Below are positions 48,921 through 57,049 of a stretch of 64,000 nt of DNA, piece after piece. The stretch covers positions 992,001-1,056,000 of the forward strand of contig CAVVZJ010000003.1 of the NCBI GenBank assembly GCA_963752755.1. The letters run 5' to 3'. A program made the translations under genes and the position numbers. The notes beneath the pieces are model-generated. The model was not told where the DNA came from. It was given only the letters and a program-made list of their open reading frames with translations, and did no database searches. Numbering within the stretch: the stretch's first letter is position 1; each line of letters begins with the position of its first letter. This DNA comes from CAVVZJ01 sp963752755 (lineage in GTDB: Bacteria > Planctomycetota > Planctomycetia > Isosphaerales > Isosphaeraceae).

Positions 48921-50282
48921 TCACCAGGCCCGCGGCCGGACCCCTTCGGCGAGGCCGCGGGTCAGCTCGTTGTCGGACCAGTCCCAGAGCCGGCGGTGGT
49001 CGCGGTCGGCGTTCGTCGGCCGGCCGTGCCAGGTGCTCGGGTAGCAGAGGAAGCCGAGGGATTGGATGACAAATGCAAGAATGACAGAGGACAGGAGGGA
49101 GAGGAGCCAGAGGCGGTGGCGGGGCCAGGACCAGGAGAGGGCGAAGCCGAGGGGCGGGGCGAAGAGGGGGACGGCGTCGTTCCAGAAGCGGGGGCCGAAG
49201 CAGTGGCCGCCCCACCAGCAGGAATAGGTGGCCAGGAGGACGAAATAAGGCAGGAGGGCGAGCGTCAGCCAGGAGCCCAGAGACCACCCTCGCAGACGCG
49301 AGCGGACCGTCGGGACCACCAGGGTCCCCAGGGCCAACGCCACCCAGGGGCTATAGATGAACAGGCCATGACTCGGGCTGAACAGGGTTCCCGCGCCGCC
49401 GGTGAGGAGCGAGCCGGTGAACGTGCCGCGGGTGCCGTGGGCCCAGGGGTGCATCTGCTCGATCTGGGCATAGCCGCCGGTGAGGGTGTCGAAGAACCAG
49501 ATGTTATAGAAAGATAATGCAACCGCCCCCGCGATCGCCGGGGCGAAGAAGGCGAGGCGCTCGGGGCGGCGTTGGTGGGTGAGGACCCAGAGGGCGATGG
49601 CCGCCGCGAAGACGAGGTCGATCGGCCGGCAGGCGACCATCAGGGCCGTCGAGGCACCGGCCAGGGCGAGGCGACGGCGGGAGGGGCGTTTGGGGAGCAG
49701 CAGGAGCAAGGTCGCGGTCAAGCAGAGGGCCGCCGGGCCGTGCTGCCAGAGGGCCTGGCTGGCGACCGGCCAGTAGCCGGAGCCGAGGGCCGCGATCAGG
49801 GTTGTGGGCAGGGCGAAGCCGCCCAGGCCGAGGCCGAGGAGCAGTCGGTAGAGCAGGACGGCCGCCAGGGCCGTGATTGCCGAGGCGGCGTTCTTGCCCA
49901 GGCGCTCCGACCAGCGCCGGGCCGTCTCGCGGTCGCTTTCCCAATCGGGCCGGAGGCGGTCGAGTGCCAGCACCTGGGCGCCGACCAGCGGCCAGGCCAA
50001 CAGGGCCGGCCCGACCGGGTAGCGGGAGACGATCTGACCACGGGACTCGGTGACATAACCGGGCAAACGGCCGTCGGCCGTGCGCAAGGCGTGGTCGAAG
50101 CGGTCGAGGACGAGGCCGTCGCCGCGGGCCAATGCGACGCTCAGGAGGGTGGCGGGCACGACATCGCCGGCGCCGATGGCGCGGCCGTTGGCCGTGTAGA
50201 GGGCGAAGAGCGCCAGGCCCAGCAAGGCCGACGACCACCAGCCGGCGTTGCGTTCGCGGTGGTCGGATCCGGGGTGGTCCAT
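48921..50282 (-). CDS. Multi-pass membrane protein, glycosyltransferase-39-like
   Basis: About 453 aa from the ATG at 50282 (MDHPGSDHRERNAGWWSSAL). Ten or more hydrophobic helices, among them 'SSALLGLALFALYTANGRAI', 'RYPVGPALLAWPLVGAQVLA', 'AAIALWVLTHQRRPERLAFF', 'LTLALLPYFVLLATYSCWWG' and 'LWLLSLLSSVILAFVIQSL'. The luminal or periplasmic signature 'GHCFGPRFWNDAVPLFAPPL' (G-x-R-x-x-x-D/E-x-x-P) is found in many planctomycete and cyanobacterial PMT/GT39-like transferases. It would use a lipid-linked sugar donor; substrate unknown. In frame. Confidence 0.75.
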   Translation of the reverse strand: MDHPGSDHRERNAGWWSSALLGLALFALYTANGRAIGAGDVVPATLLSVALARGDGLVLDRFDHALRTADGRLPGYVTESRGQIVSRYPVGPALLAWPLVGAQVLALDRLRPDWESDRETARRWSERLGKNAASAITALAAVLLYRLLLGLGLGGFALPTTLIAALGSGYWPVASQALWQHGPAALCLTATLLLLLPKRPSRRRLALAGASTALMVACRPIDLVFAAAIALWVLTHQRRPERLAFFAPAIAGAVALSFYNIWFFDTLTGGYAQIEQMHPWAHGTRGTFTGSLLTGGAGTLFSPSHGLFIYSPWVALALGTLVVPTVRSRLRGWSLGSWLTLALLPYFVLLATYSCWWGGHCFGPRFWNDAVPLFAPPLGFALSWSWPRHRLWLLSLLSSVILAFVIQSLGFLCYPSTWHGRPTNADRDHRRLWDWSDNELTRGLAEGVRPRAW

Positions 50283-50491
50283 CCGTTGACCTCCCGATGC
50301 CAGGGGTTGATGGGTCCTTGATTCTGCGGTAGAAGGTCCGTGCCAGGCCCACGAGGACGTGGGGCCGTCACCCGACTGGATACGACGGGAACCGAGCGTG
50401 AAGAACCGATGTCCGCACCGTCGCGAAACCGGGGGCGGATCGTAACAAGGATCGGGCCCCCGGTCCACGCGGCTTGCTCGAAGGGCGGCGG

Positions 50492-51700
50492 TCACGGCTT
50501 CCGGGCCGTGTCCTTCGCGGCCCGGTCGAGCAGGAGCATGATCAGGGATTGCTCCAGCTCGCCGGGGTCGTAGCCGAACGGGCCTCGGCCGCTCTTGAAG
50601 GCCACCTGGCCCGCGGAGTCGATCAGGTAGAGGCGGTCGGGCATGCCGCTGTAGGCATGGCCGACGAGGTCGCTGATCTCATCGACGAGTACGGGCATCG
50701 GCATGTCGAGATGTTCACAGCACTTGCCGGCGACGGCGAGGCGTTCCTCGTAGGTCCGCGGCTGTCGCTCGGCGATCCCGGCGCGGTCGTTGGAGAACAT
50801 CCGCCAGCCATCGACCGGGTGGGCCTCGCGGACGTACACGGCGAGGAACTGGACACGGTCGCCGTAGCGTTGATACAGGTCGTCGAGGGTCCCAAACTGG
50901 GACCGGAACGGCCCTCAGGTAAAGCTCCCGAAGATCAGGACGACGGGCTTGTGCCCGCGGAACTCGGAAAGCGTGACCGGCACGCCTTCGCGGGTCCGCA
51001 AGGTGAAGTCGGGGGCCATCTCGCCGACGTGCGGCCCTTCGAACGGCGAGCCGATCTCCCCTTGAAAGAGCCCCTTGAGCAAGGTCCAGCGTGACGGCAT
51101 CCCCGCCGAGGGGGGCGGGCTCGCGGGCGGTTTGCTGTCCGCGGGCGCCGCCGGGCGGGGAGGACGGGGCGGGTGGCCGGAGAGCATGGCGGCGAGGTCG
51201 TCCTGGCTCAGATAGGACTTGTCGCGGGAGAGACGCTCGAAGTAGGCGGACCACTCCTCGCGGCTGAGCTTGCCGTTGCTGTCGGCGTCGATCTGGGCGA
51301 ACTGCGAACGGGCCTGGGCCCGGCGACGGAGGAACGGCGCGCCTGGTGACCAGTCGAGGTCGTTGGCCTGGACGGAGCCGTCGCCGTCACGATCGAGGTG
51401 GGCGAACCGGTCGTCCGCGCCGGGAAGGTCCGAGGGCCGGATGAAGCCGTCGCCGTCGTGGTCGAAGCGAGCGGCAAGCCAGGACCAGTCGTAGCATTTC
51501 TCGGCGGGGTGAAACCAGCCGGAGCCTGGTCCCATCTCGGCGCCGTGCAGGAGGATCGACCCGAGCATCTCAAGGGATTCCGGCACGTGCGGCCCCCCTG
51601 CGGGCGGTTCCCGCCGGGGGGCTTCGTCACCGGCGCGGATGGACGTGATTCCCATGAGGAGCACCAAGGCGGCCACGCAGCAATATCGGATCATTTTCAT
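50492..51700 (-). CDS. Exported EF-hand/iodothyronine-deiodinase-like protein with in-frame TGA: candidate selenoprotein
   Basis: 402-codon gene read through one TGA (50917-50915); the two halves are in the same frame. Residues 1-23 are a signal peptide (MIRYCCVAALVLLMGITSIR). Three EF-hand loops follow ('DHDGDGFIRPSDL', 'DRDGDGSVQANDL', 'DADSNGKLSREEW'). Then a thioredoxin-fold domain: 'VGEMAPDFTLRTREGVPVTL', 'KPVVLIFGSFT', the TGA codon, 'GPFRSQFGTLDDLYQRYGD' and 'VQFLAVYVREAHPVDGWRM'. This matches the deiodinase family, whose active site is GSxTUPPF followed by FLxVYIxEAHPxDGW; the TGA is exactly at Sec. A hairpin sits at bacterial SECIS distance. It starts 1 bp after the lipoprotein gene. 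Substrate is unknown; thyroid-hormone action should not be assumed. An alternative is a Cys codon changed to TGA. No sel genes are in the window. Confidence 0.85.
50885..50917 (-). promoter_or_regulatory. Candidate bacterial SECIS hairpin downstream of the Sec TGA
   Basis: Counting from the base after TGA: GGGCCGTTCC (10 nt), then a perfect 6-bp stem GGTCCC/GGGACC at positions 11-16 and 22-27 with loop AGTTT at 17-21. The loop starts 17 nt after the TGA, at the short end of the range known for bSECIS, and has G at its second position, as the SelB-binding consensus requires. A weak lower stem (GGG with CTC) could extend it. Geometry is seen in the sequence; SelB binding is inference. Confidence 0.65.
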
Positions 51701-52126
51701 TTAAAGGAACTCCCGAAAGACCGTGATCGTCGGGCTGGTGCCGACGACATAGCTCACGCGCTTCTGAACATCCTTGCCGCGTGGATCGCGAAGAGTCAGC
51801 TCGACGGGGATGCGGAGGTTGGCGTCGTCGTCCTTGCCATCGTCGAGCACCCGGTATTCTATCAGGCGAGCACCCGCCTCCCAGTCGAAATCCTGCACGA
51901 CGATCGGTGGCGAGGCGGACTTCAGCGACGCGGGCGTGCCGCCGTCTTTCCAGTTGTCCAGGACCGCGCGGAGGGCTTCGCGGGCTCGTGGCGGGTCCAC
52001 CGGCGCGGCTCGTTGACCCTCGCCCGAGCAACCTGGAACCATCACCCCGGCGGCCAGGATGGCGACGAGGCCGGCCGCCAGGGTGTTTCTTGGAAGTTTT
52101 GAGGCAGTGAGTGGATTTGCGATCAT
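51701..52126 (-). CDS. Putative lipoprotein in the selenoprotein operon
   Basis: 141 aa from the ATG at 52126, where GAGGAG overlaps the stop of the upstream DUF1559 gene. Signal peptide with lipobox-like 'ILAAGVMVPGCSGEG', so Cys about 33 would be lipidated. The mature part is a single small domain: 'ALRAVLDNWKDGGTPASLKS', 'VQDFDWEAGARLIEYRVLDD' and 'LRIPVELTLRDPRGKDVQKR', ending in 'VVGTSPTITVFREFL'. This pattern is common in small planctomycete lipoproteins next to DUF1559 genes. The next ORF starts immediately after its stop, so they are co-translated. No biochemical role known. Confidence 0.7.
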   Translation of the reverse strand: MIANPLTASKLPRNTLAAGLVAILAAGVMVPGCSGEGQRAAPVDPPRAREALRAVLDNWKDGGTPASLKSASPPIVVQDFDWEAGARLIEYRVLDDGKDDDANLRIPVELTLRDPRGKDVQKRVSYVVGTSPTITVFREFL

Positions 52127-52140
52127 GGGATGTCGGCTCC

Positions 52141-53091
52141 TCAATAGGCATCGGCGCTGATGACCTCGCCGCCGCGGATCGTGCCCAGGGCGCGCCAGGT
52201 CAGCACGTTGATCGAGTCCTTGATGAACCGGACGGAGCCGTCACCGAGCAGGAGGTTGACCCCGCCGGGGTGGTGGCTGCTGGGCGGCATCACCGCGCGG
52301 AGGGAGAGGAAGAAGCCGCACGAGCGCGTGTTGGGCGGCGTGACGTGCTGGAAGATGTGCTGGCCGAGGACCCAGGGGGCCCCCATGAACAGAGGGAACT
52401 GATTGCTCAAATCCATGATGTTGACAGCCTGGCACTGTTGCACGGCGCTGTTGATCGTCGTGGGAGCGGCCGGCGAGAAGAAGACGTCGCTCCGGGGGCT
52501 GACGAGGCCGTTGCTGCCATCGGCCAGCACGCGCTCGCTGAAGCAGCCGGTGTTCGAGAGCCCGTCCGTCACCTGGGCGAACCGAGTGGCGCTGTTGCCG
52601 AAGAAGACGCCGTTCGGCCCGGGAAGGCCGGTGTTCGGGCCGGTCGGCGCCTGCCAGACGATCCAGCTTCCCATGTCGGCCATGTAGTTCGTCGGGGCGC
52701 CTCGCGACGGCATCGGGTTGGGAAAGTCGGACGGACAGACGAAGATGCTCACCTGGGACATCAGGACCGTGCTGTTCGACGGATGGTCGTAGGAGAGCGA
52801 GAAGTTCAGGGCGTTGTGCATCGGCGCCTGTTCGAGGTAGGGCAGGAAATGGCTCAGAGCCGAGAATCCGGTCACGCCGTAAACGAGGTAGGCACCAGGC
52901 AGGGCGCTGGTGGCGTCGTGGTAGTTGTGGATGGCAATGCCGATCTGCTTGAGGTTGTTCACGCAGTGCGCTCGCCGCGCCGCCTCCCGCGCCGCCTGAA
53001 CCGCGGGCAAGAGGAGGGCGATCAGGACGCCGATGATGGCGATCACCACCAGAAGCTCGATGAGAGTGAATCCGCGTTGTCGCCGGGTCAT
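52141..53091 (-). CDS. DUF1559 protein with prepilin-type N-terminus
   Basis: 316 aa. The ATG at 53091 gives 'MTRRQRGFTLIELLVVIAII', a type IV pilin/pseudopilin leader cut by prepilin peptidase at G|F with Glu5. The helix continues 'GVLIALLLPAVQAAREAARR', then 'AHCVNNLKQIGIAIHNYHDA' (DUF1559 hallmark) and the C-terminal 'HPGGVNLLLGDGSVRFIKDS' box. DUF1559 proteins are hugely expanded in planctomycetes and are thought to be surface or pilus-like subunits. It precedes the lipoprotein and selenoprotein genes in the same direction with 14-bp spacing, so the three are one operon. Confidence 0.93.
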   Translation of the reverse strand: MTRRQRGFTLIELLVVIAIIGVLIALLLPAVQAAREAARRAHCVNNLKQIGIAIHNYHDATSALPGAYLVYGVTGFSALSHFLPYLEQAPMHNALNFSLSYDHPSNSTVLMSQVSIFVCPSDFPNPMPSRGAPTNYMADMGSWIVWQAPTGPNTGLPGPNGVFFGNSATRFAQVTDGLSNTGCFSERVLADGSNGLVSPRSDVFFSPAAPTTINSAVQQCQAVNIMDLSNQFPLFMGAPWVLGQHIFQHVTPPNTRSCGFFLSLRAVMPPSSHHPGGVNLLLGDGSVRFIKDSINVLTWRALGTIRGGEVISADAY

Positions 53092-53248
53092 GGCGAAATC
53101 CTCGAAAATGGCTCTTGAATGAGAAAATGAAAGAATCCACGGAGATAAGCAGAGTGCGCATCCCCACCGGCACGGACCGACGCCGTAGCGTCGGCCCGCT
53201 CGGGACGGACCCGGAGCAGGGAGCAGCGCAGGAAGACCCCGCCTGAGC

Positions 53249-53362
53249 TCAGCCGACGAGCAGCACGCCGAGGCTGGCCAGCGTCGAGGCGACGACGGCC
53301 AGGGTGCCCAGCAGCGCGCAGCGGTCCTCGAGCCGATCAAGCCATGCCTTGAGGGCGTTCAT
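53249..53362 (-). CDS. 37-aa single-helix peptide
   Basis: Short ORF, ATG at 53362 with AAGGGA 8 nt upstream: a charged start (NALKAWLDRLEDRCALLG) and one hydrophobic helix (TLAVVASTLASLGVLLVG). It overlaps the 3' end of the secreted-protein frame at 53966-53337 by 26 bp and precedes the DUF1559 gene by 157 bp. Short helical peptides of this look are often found beside DUF1559 genes. Reality is plausible, not proven. Confidence 0.5.
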   Translation of the reverse strand: MNALKAWLDRLEDRCALLGTLAVVASTLASLGVLLVG

Positions 53363-53966
53363 GGTCGGTCCCTTCGCCGGAAACGGGAGGAAAGAGAGCA
53401 TCCGTAACGCGCCATTGCGACAGGGGGCCGTTGACGTGCGAGGGCATCGCCCGACCGCGAAGTCGAACGCGGCGCGCGGGCCAGGTCACGTCAACGGGGC
53501 TCTCAGGCGAAGAGGAGGCGTGGGGGATGGAAGAGGGCGGACCCGCGACGCACGGGACGTTGCCGGGCCTCGGGCTGGGAGAGGGTGTCGGAACCAGGGC
53601 CGCGAACCGCCAAGGTCCAGCCGGCCCAGGCCCACGACCCAGGAGCCGGTGCGATCGAGGCGGGTGGAACCGGCGGCAGGCTGTGCTGGCCTGAGCAGCT
53701 CGGGCCGTCGCAGGGACGAGGTCGATCGGGAACACCCGGCTCGAAGGGCAGGGGGGCGGGCGCGGCTCGCCGGCCGGCGCGGTCATGGCGCGGGTGGCGA
53801 TCAGCCAGTGGAAGTGGGCGGCGCCGGCGGGCTCCTGCGTGCGGCGGAGGGCATCATGGAGACAACCTGCACGCGACAACGTCGGCGCAAGCCAGACCAG
53901 CACCAGGAACGCCAGCAGCGTTCGGGCACGGGACCGACCAGGTTGCCAGCGGCTCGCGGATGTCAT
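53337..53966 (-). CDS. Possible secreted protein at the head of the DUF1559 operon
   Basis: 209-aa frame with a convincing signal peptide (RTLLAFLVLVWLAPTLSRAG) after a basic start (TSASRWQPGRSRA). The mature part is Pro/Arg-rich with 'CLHDALRRTQEPAGAAHFHW' and lacks any recognised domain. The last 60 codons look weakly coding, so the stop may be misplaced by an indel. Same strand as the 37-aa peptide, DUF1559, lipoprotein and selenoprotein genes that follow. Confidence 0.45.
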   Translation of the reverse strand: MTSASRWQPGRSRARTLLAFLVLVWLAPTLSRAGCLHDALRRTQEPAGAAHFHWLIATRAMTAPAGEPRPPPCPSSRVFPIDLVPATARAAQASTACRRFHPPRSHRLLGRGPGPAGPWRFAALVPTPSPSPRPGNVPCVAGPPSSIPHASSSPESPVDVTWPARRVRLRGRAMPSHVNGPLSQWRVTDALFPPVSGEGTDHERPQGMA

Positions 53967-54295
53967 CCCAGAGACCTGACCGCCGGAACGGCGGGAGTTT
54001 CCCTCCCGGGAACGGGTGTTCCGGATTCGGAAGGAACCCCGAGGAGGGTTTGAAGAAAGTCGCTCAATTTGAGGTTACTCCAGCGACCCGGGGTCTGCAA
54101 GAGAATTGCGCGGTTTCGGGATGCGCTCATTTGCGAATTTTGCCGGCGCGTTCGTGGCGAGCACGTCAACTTGACAGACCACCCCGGGCCGAGCCCCCGG
54201 CAACCTGCCAAACTGGCAGACGGGGAATTCCGCCGGAGATGGCATGTGGACTCAAATTCTGACCGTCTTGCAAGTTGCATCAACAAGAAAGGCGA

Positions 54296-54311
54296 TGGCA
54301 CGTCGGTTGCA
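54296..54311 (+). promoter_or_regulatory. Sigma-54 (RpoN) consensus promoter upstream of hsp20
   Basis: TGGCACG-TCGG-TTGCA at 54296-54311 matches the -24/-12 consensus (TGGCACG N4 TTGCA/T) at every core position. The -12 GC is at 54309-54310, about 60 bp before the hsp20 ATG at 54372, so the transcript start would be near 54322. Sigma-54 promoters need an enhancer-binding activator; none is in the window. The 400-bp gap upstream (53967-54295) is also AT-richer than average and has room for activator sites. Confidence 0.75.
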
Positions 54312-54371
54312 ATAGTGGGTTTGCGACGGCAATTGAGCCGCGAGAAAGAACCTCCTGAGGAGACCTTTCCG

Positions 54372-54842
54372 ATGGCGATCGAACGTTGGGACCCCTTGCG
54401 CGACATGGTCAGCCTGAGCGACGCCTTCAACTCGCTGCTCCGCGAGAGCTTCGTCCGGCCGGGTGCCATGGCGGGCGGAGCAGCGGCGCTGCCGCTCGAC
54501 GTCGTTGAGAACGAGAACGCCTTCGTCATCAAGGCGTCACTGCCGGGACTCAAGCCGGAGGAGGTGCAGATCACCATCCACGGCGACACCGTCACGATCC
54601 GCGGCGAGACCCGCGCCGAGGAGGAGAAGAAAGGGGACACCTGGCACCTCCGCGAGCGCCGCTTCGGCACCTTCCAGCGCTCGCTGGCGCTGAACACACC
54701 CATCGACTCCGACAAGGCCGATGCCCGCTTCGATCATGGGGTGTTGACCCTGACGTTGCCCAAGTCGGAGCGAGCCAAGCCCAAGCAGATCAAGGTTGGC
54801 GGTGGCGGCGGGACGGAGTCGGGGCAGGTGGAGTCGAAGTAA
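54372..54842 (+). CDS. Small heat-shock protein, Hsp20 family
   Basis: 156-aa ATP-independent holdase with an alpha-crystallin domain. N-terminal 'IERWDPLRDMVSLSDAFNSL', then the ACD: 'PLDVVENENAFVIKASLPGL', 'VQITIHGDTVTIRGETRAEE', 'RRFGTFQRSLALNTPIDSDK' and 'ARFDHGVLTLTLPKSERAKP', with the A-x-x-x-n-G-V-L signature. C-terminal 'KPKQIKVGGGGG' replaces the usual IxI tail motif only partly. Ribosome site GAGGAG before the ATG at 54372. The frame is open upstream to 54069, but that part is the promoter region. Transcription is probably sigma-54-dependent (see 54296-54311). No CIRCE element seen. Confidence 0.93.
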   Translation: MAIERWDPLRDMVSLSDAFNSLLRESFVRPGAMAGGAAALPLDVVENENAFVIKASLPGLKPEEVQITIHGDTVTIRGETRAEEEKKGDTWHLRERRFGTFQRSLALNTPIDSDKADARFDHGVLTLTLPKSERAKPKQIKVGGGGGTESGQVESK

Positions 54843-54932
54843 CCGGCTCCGAACGGCCGACGCCGACCGGTTTGCGTCCCCGAACGCCTCGGTTCGTCCT
54901 GCGAATGGACGGGCCGGGGCGTGTCGTCTCCT

Positions 54933-55065
54933 ACACGAACCCGCTGATGCTTTCCGATTCGAGCCCGGCTCCTGGGGGACAGCCGCCCCCGGCGGTCCGG
55001 ACCGGACGACCGCCGGGGGCGGCTGTCCCACCAGGCCAAGCCGGACAGCATCAGCAGGTTCGTGT
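54933..55065. repeat. Composite inverted repeat, family A/E, copy 2
   Basis: Inner arms 54976-54997 and 55008-55029 are perfect 22-bp inverted copies starting GGGACAGCCGCCCCCGGCGG around a 10-nt centre. Outer arms 54933-54956 and 55042-55065 are inverted with about two mismatches; their core (CCYGCTGATNNTGTCCG) matches the outer arms of 13167-13293. The right arm ends at the stop of fbp. Confidence 0.85.
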
Positions 55066-55066
55066 C

Positions 55067-57049
55067 TCAGGCGCCCCGGATTCCGGACTCCGAACGGCGC
55101 TGGGGGAGCTGGTTGAGCCGGTAGGCCGCGATCAGTTCTTCCAGGGCCGCGACCTGGCCGCGGAGGGCGTCGCCTTGCTCGGTGTCACCGATCGTGCGGG
55201 GCGGTTCCCAGCGGCGGAGCTCGGTGATCTCGGGGATGATGTCCACGCCTTGCTGGACCGCCGCCGCGACTGACTCGAAGTGGTGGTGCTTGGCCAGCAA
55301 GGTCCGGTCAGGCTCCAGCACGAGCGTGTAGCCGTGGTCGCCGTAGGCTTCGGAGAAGGCGCCGTCGATCGTGATCGCCTTGCCGCTGCGCTTCATGGGC
55401 GACTCGCCCTGCTCGATCTTCACCGGCACGTGGCCGTTGACGATCAGGCCCAGGTCGGGATCGACGTCGAACTCGCGGAGCACCTTCTCGCAGAACGGGG
55501 CCTCGTGGATCAGGCGGAAGTAGGGGTTCTTGGTTTCCTCGTGGGTGGCTTTGTCGGCGATGAGGTCGTTTTCCAGCGTGGCGATCTTGTCCTTGCCGAA
55601 GAGTGGCGATCGCGGGCCGCACCAGAGATACCAGAGCAGGTCGAGATCTTTCGGCGACGGACTTTCGAGGAGCCGTGCGATCACCGCGTCGATCGCCTCG
55701 AAGAGCGCCCGGCCGCTTCGGGGTTGGCCGTCCACGACCATCGGCAGGAAGGCGCCGTTTTCATCCACGGGAACGCAACCGTGAAAGATGAGATGTTCGT
55801 CACGCCGGAGATGCATCGACCCGTGGCCGACGAGGAATCGCATTTGCTCCCAGAGAGGCTGACTCCCCAGGAACGACTGACGGAGCCGGTCGAGGCACTG
55901 GCGCTCCGCGGCGGAGAGGGCATACGGGTCGGCCCGGTCGATCGTGGGGAAGTGCCGGTCCTTGAGGGGGTACGTCCGGCCATCCACTTCGATCGTGCCG
56001 GCCTCGAGGTCCATCCGGTGGAGGAGGCGCCGCGACTCCAGGTCGAACTCCGGGTTGCGGGCGATCATCTGGCCTTCCAGCTTGAACTGGAGGACGGCCG
56101 CCGCCTTTTGCATCCGGGCGATCATCTGGACGTCCCGCAGGCCGGTTGGCCGCTTGGGCTGGTAGCCACTGGCCGGGTCGTCGGCATAGACCTCGCGGAC
56201 GAGGAGTTCGAGGGACTGGAGGGTGATGCCGTACCCTTCTTCGAGCTGCGAGAGGTTGCGGTAACGGCACGAGATCCGGAGGACGTGAGCAATCAAGGCG
56301 TCGTGACCGAGCGCGGCGCCGAGCCAGGCGACGTCGTGGTTGCCCCAGACGAACGCCACGGCCGGGAGCTTCATGAGGTAGTCCACAACCCGGTCGCCCC
56401 GATGGCCGCGGTCCCAGCAATCGCCGGCGAGGACCAGTTCGTCAACGGCCAGGTTGCGGAGGACGCGGACGGTCAGGCGGATCAGGTGCAAGGCCCGGTC
56501 GTGCTTGACCAGCGCCTCGACCATCGCGTCAAAATAGGCAGGGCTCCGACCACTGGTCGGCTCGTGGAGAAGTTCCCGGAGTAACTCCCGGTATTCCTCG
56601 GGGAAGACCTCGGTGGCGTGGCGGAGGCTGTCCACGCGGGCGAGGGTCCGGACGATCTCGAAGAGGTCGTGGAGGGTGCGACGGGCGAAGTCGCGACGGG
56701 AATCGGGGGCATGCAGCGAGGGCGCCAGCCGCTCGAGAGCTTCCCGGGGGTAGAAGATCAGAGTCAGGAGCGACCGGATCTCCTCGGGGGTCTTGCGGTC
56801 GGCGAACATCCGATCGACGAGCGGTCGGAGCGTGCCGGAGGCGTTGTTGACGACGTGGCGCATCTTGACGTCGTCGCCGTGGACATCGCTGATGACATGA
56901 GTTGTCGCCTTGGGCAAGGTCAGCTCGGCGGCGATCCGAGCCACCTCGGCGGCCGCGGCGTCGAGGTCCGGGAATTCCCGGCTCAGGCAGCGGAGGAAGG
57001 CCCGCTCGGCCTCCCGGGCGGCCGCTTCCGACGGCATGATTCCACTCAT
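55067..57049 (-). CDS. fbp: Fructose-1,6-bisphosphatase, class III
   Basis: Hydrolyses fructose-1,6-bisphosphate in gluconeogenesis; calcineurin-like metallophosphatase. 'THVISDVHGDDVKMRHVVNN' (metal-binding DxH), 'ELVLAGDCWDRGHRGDRVVD' (GDxxDRG), 'VAFVWGNHDVAWLGAALGHD' (GNHD), 'HLIFHGCVPVDENGAFLPMV' and 'LGLIVNGHVPVKIEQGESPM' (GH) mark the family; 'SPLFGKDKIATLENDLIADK' is class III-specific. 660 aa, normal. The ATG at 57049 overlaps the upstream gene stop as ATGA, so the two are coupled. In frame. Confidence 0.95.
   Translation of the reverse strand: MSGIMPSEAAAREAERAFLRCLSREFPDLDAAAAEVARIAAELTLPKATTHVISDVHGDDVKMRHVVNNASGTLRPLVDRMFADRKTPEEIRSLLTLIFYPREALERLAPSLHAPDSRRDFARRTLHDLFEIVRTLARVDSLRHATEVFPEEYRELLRELLHEPTSGRSPAYFDAMVEALVKHDRALHLIRLTVRVLRNLAVDELVLAGDCWDRGHRGDRVVDYLMKLPAVAFVWGNHDVAWLGAALGHDALIAHVLRISCRYRNLSQLEEGYGITLQSLELLVREVYADDPASGYQPKRPTGLRDVQMIARMQKAAAVLQFKLEGQMIARNPEFDLESRRLLHRMDLEAGTIEVDGRTYPLKDRHFPTIDRADPYALSAAERQCLDRLRQSFLGSQPLWEQMRFLVGHGSMHLRRDEHLIFHGCVPVDENGAFLPMVVDGQPRSGRALFEAIDAVIARLLESPSPKDLDLLWYLWCGPRSPLFGKDKIATLENDLIADKATHEETKNPYFRLIHEAPFCEKVLREFDVDPDLGLIVNGHVPVKIEQGESPMKRSGKAITIDGAFSEAYGDHGYTLVLEPDRTLLAKHHHFESVAAAVQQGVDIIPEITELRRWEPPRTIGDTEQGDALRGQVAALEELIAAYRLNQLPQRRSESGIRGA

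Noticed and set aside
50915..50917. Treating the TGA as a simple nonsense mutation splitting a pseudogene
   Set aside because: Frame is intact on both sides, the codon sits exactly at the family's Sec position, and a SECIS-like hairpin follows. Errors elsewhere in the window are indels rather than substitutions. Not fully excluded.
54063..54073. CTCAATTTGAG palindrome as a HAIR or CIRCE operator for hsp20
   Set aside because: It lacks the spacer and flanking bases of either operator and lies 300 bp before the gene; a chance palindrome is as likely.
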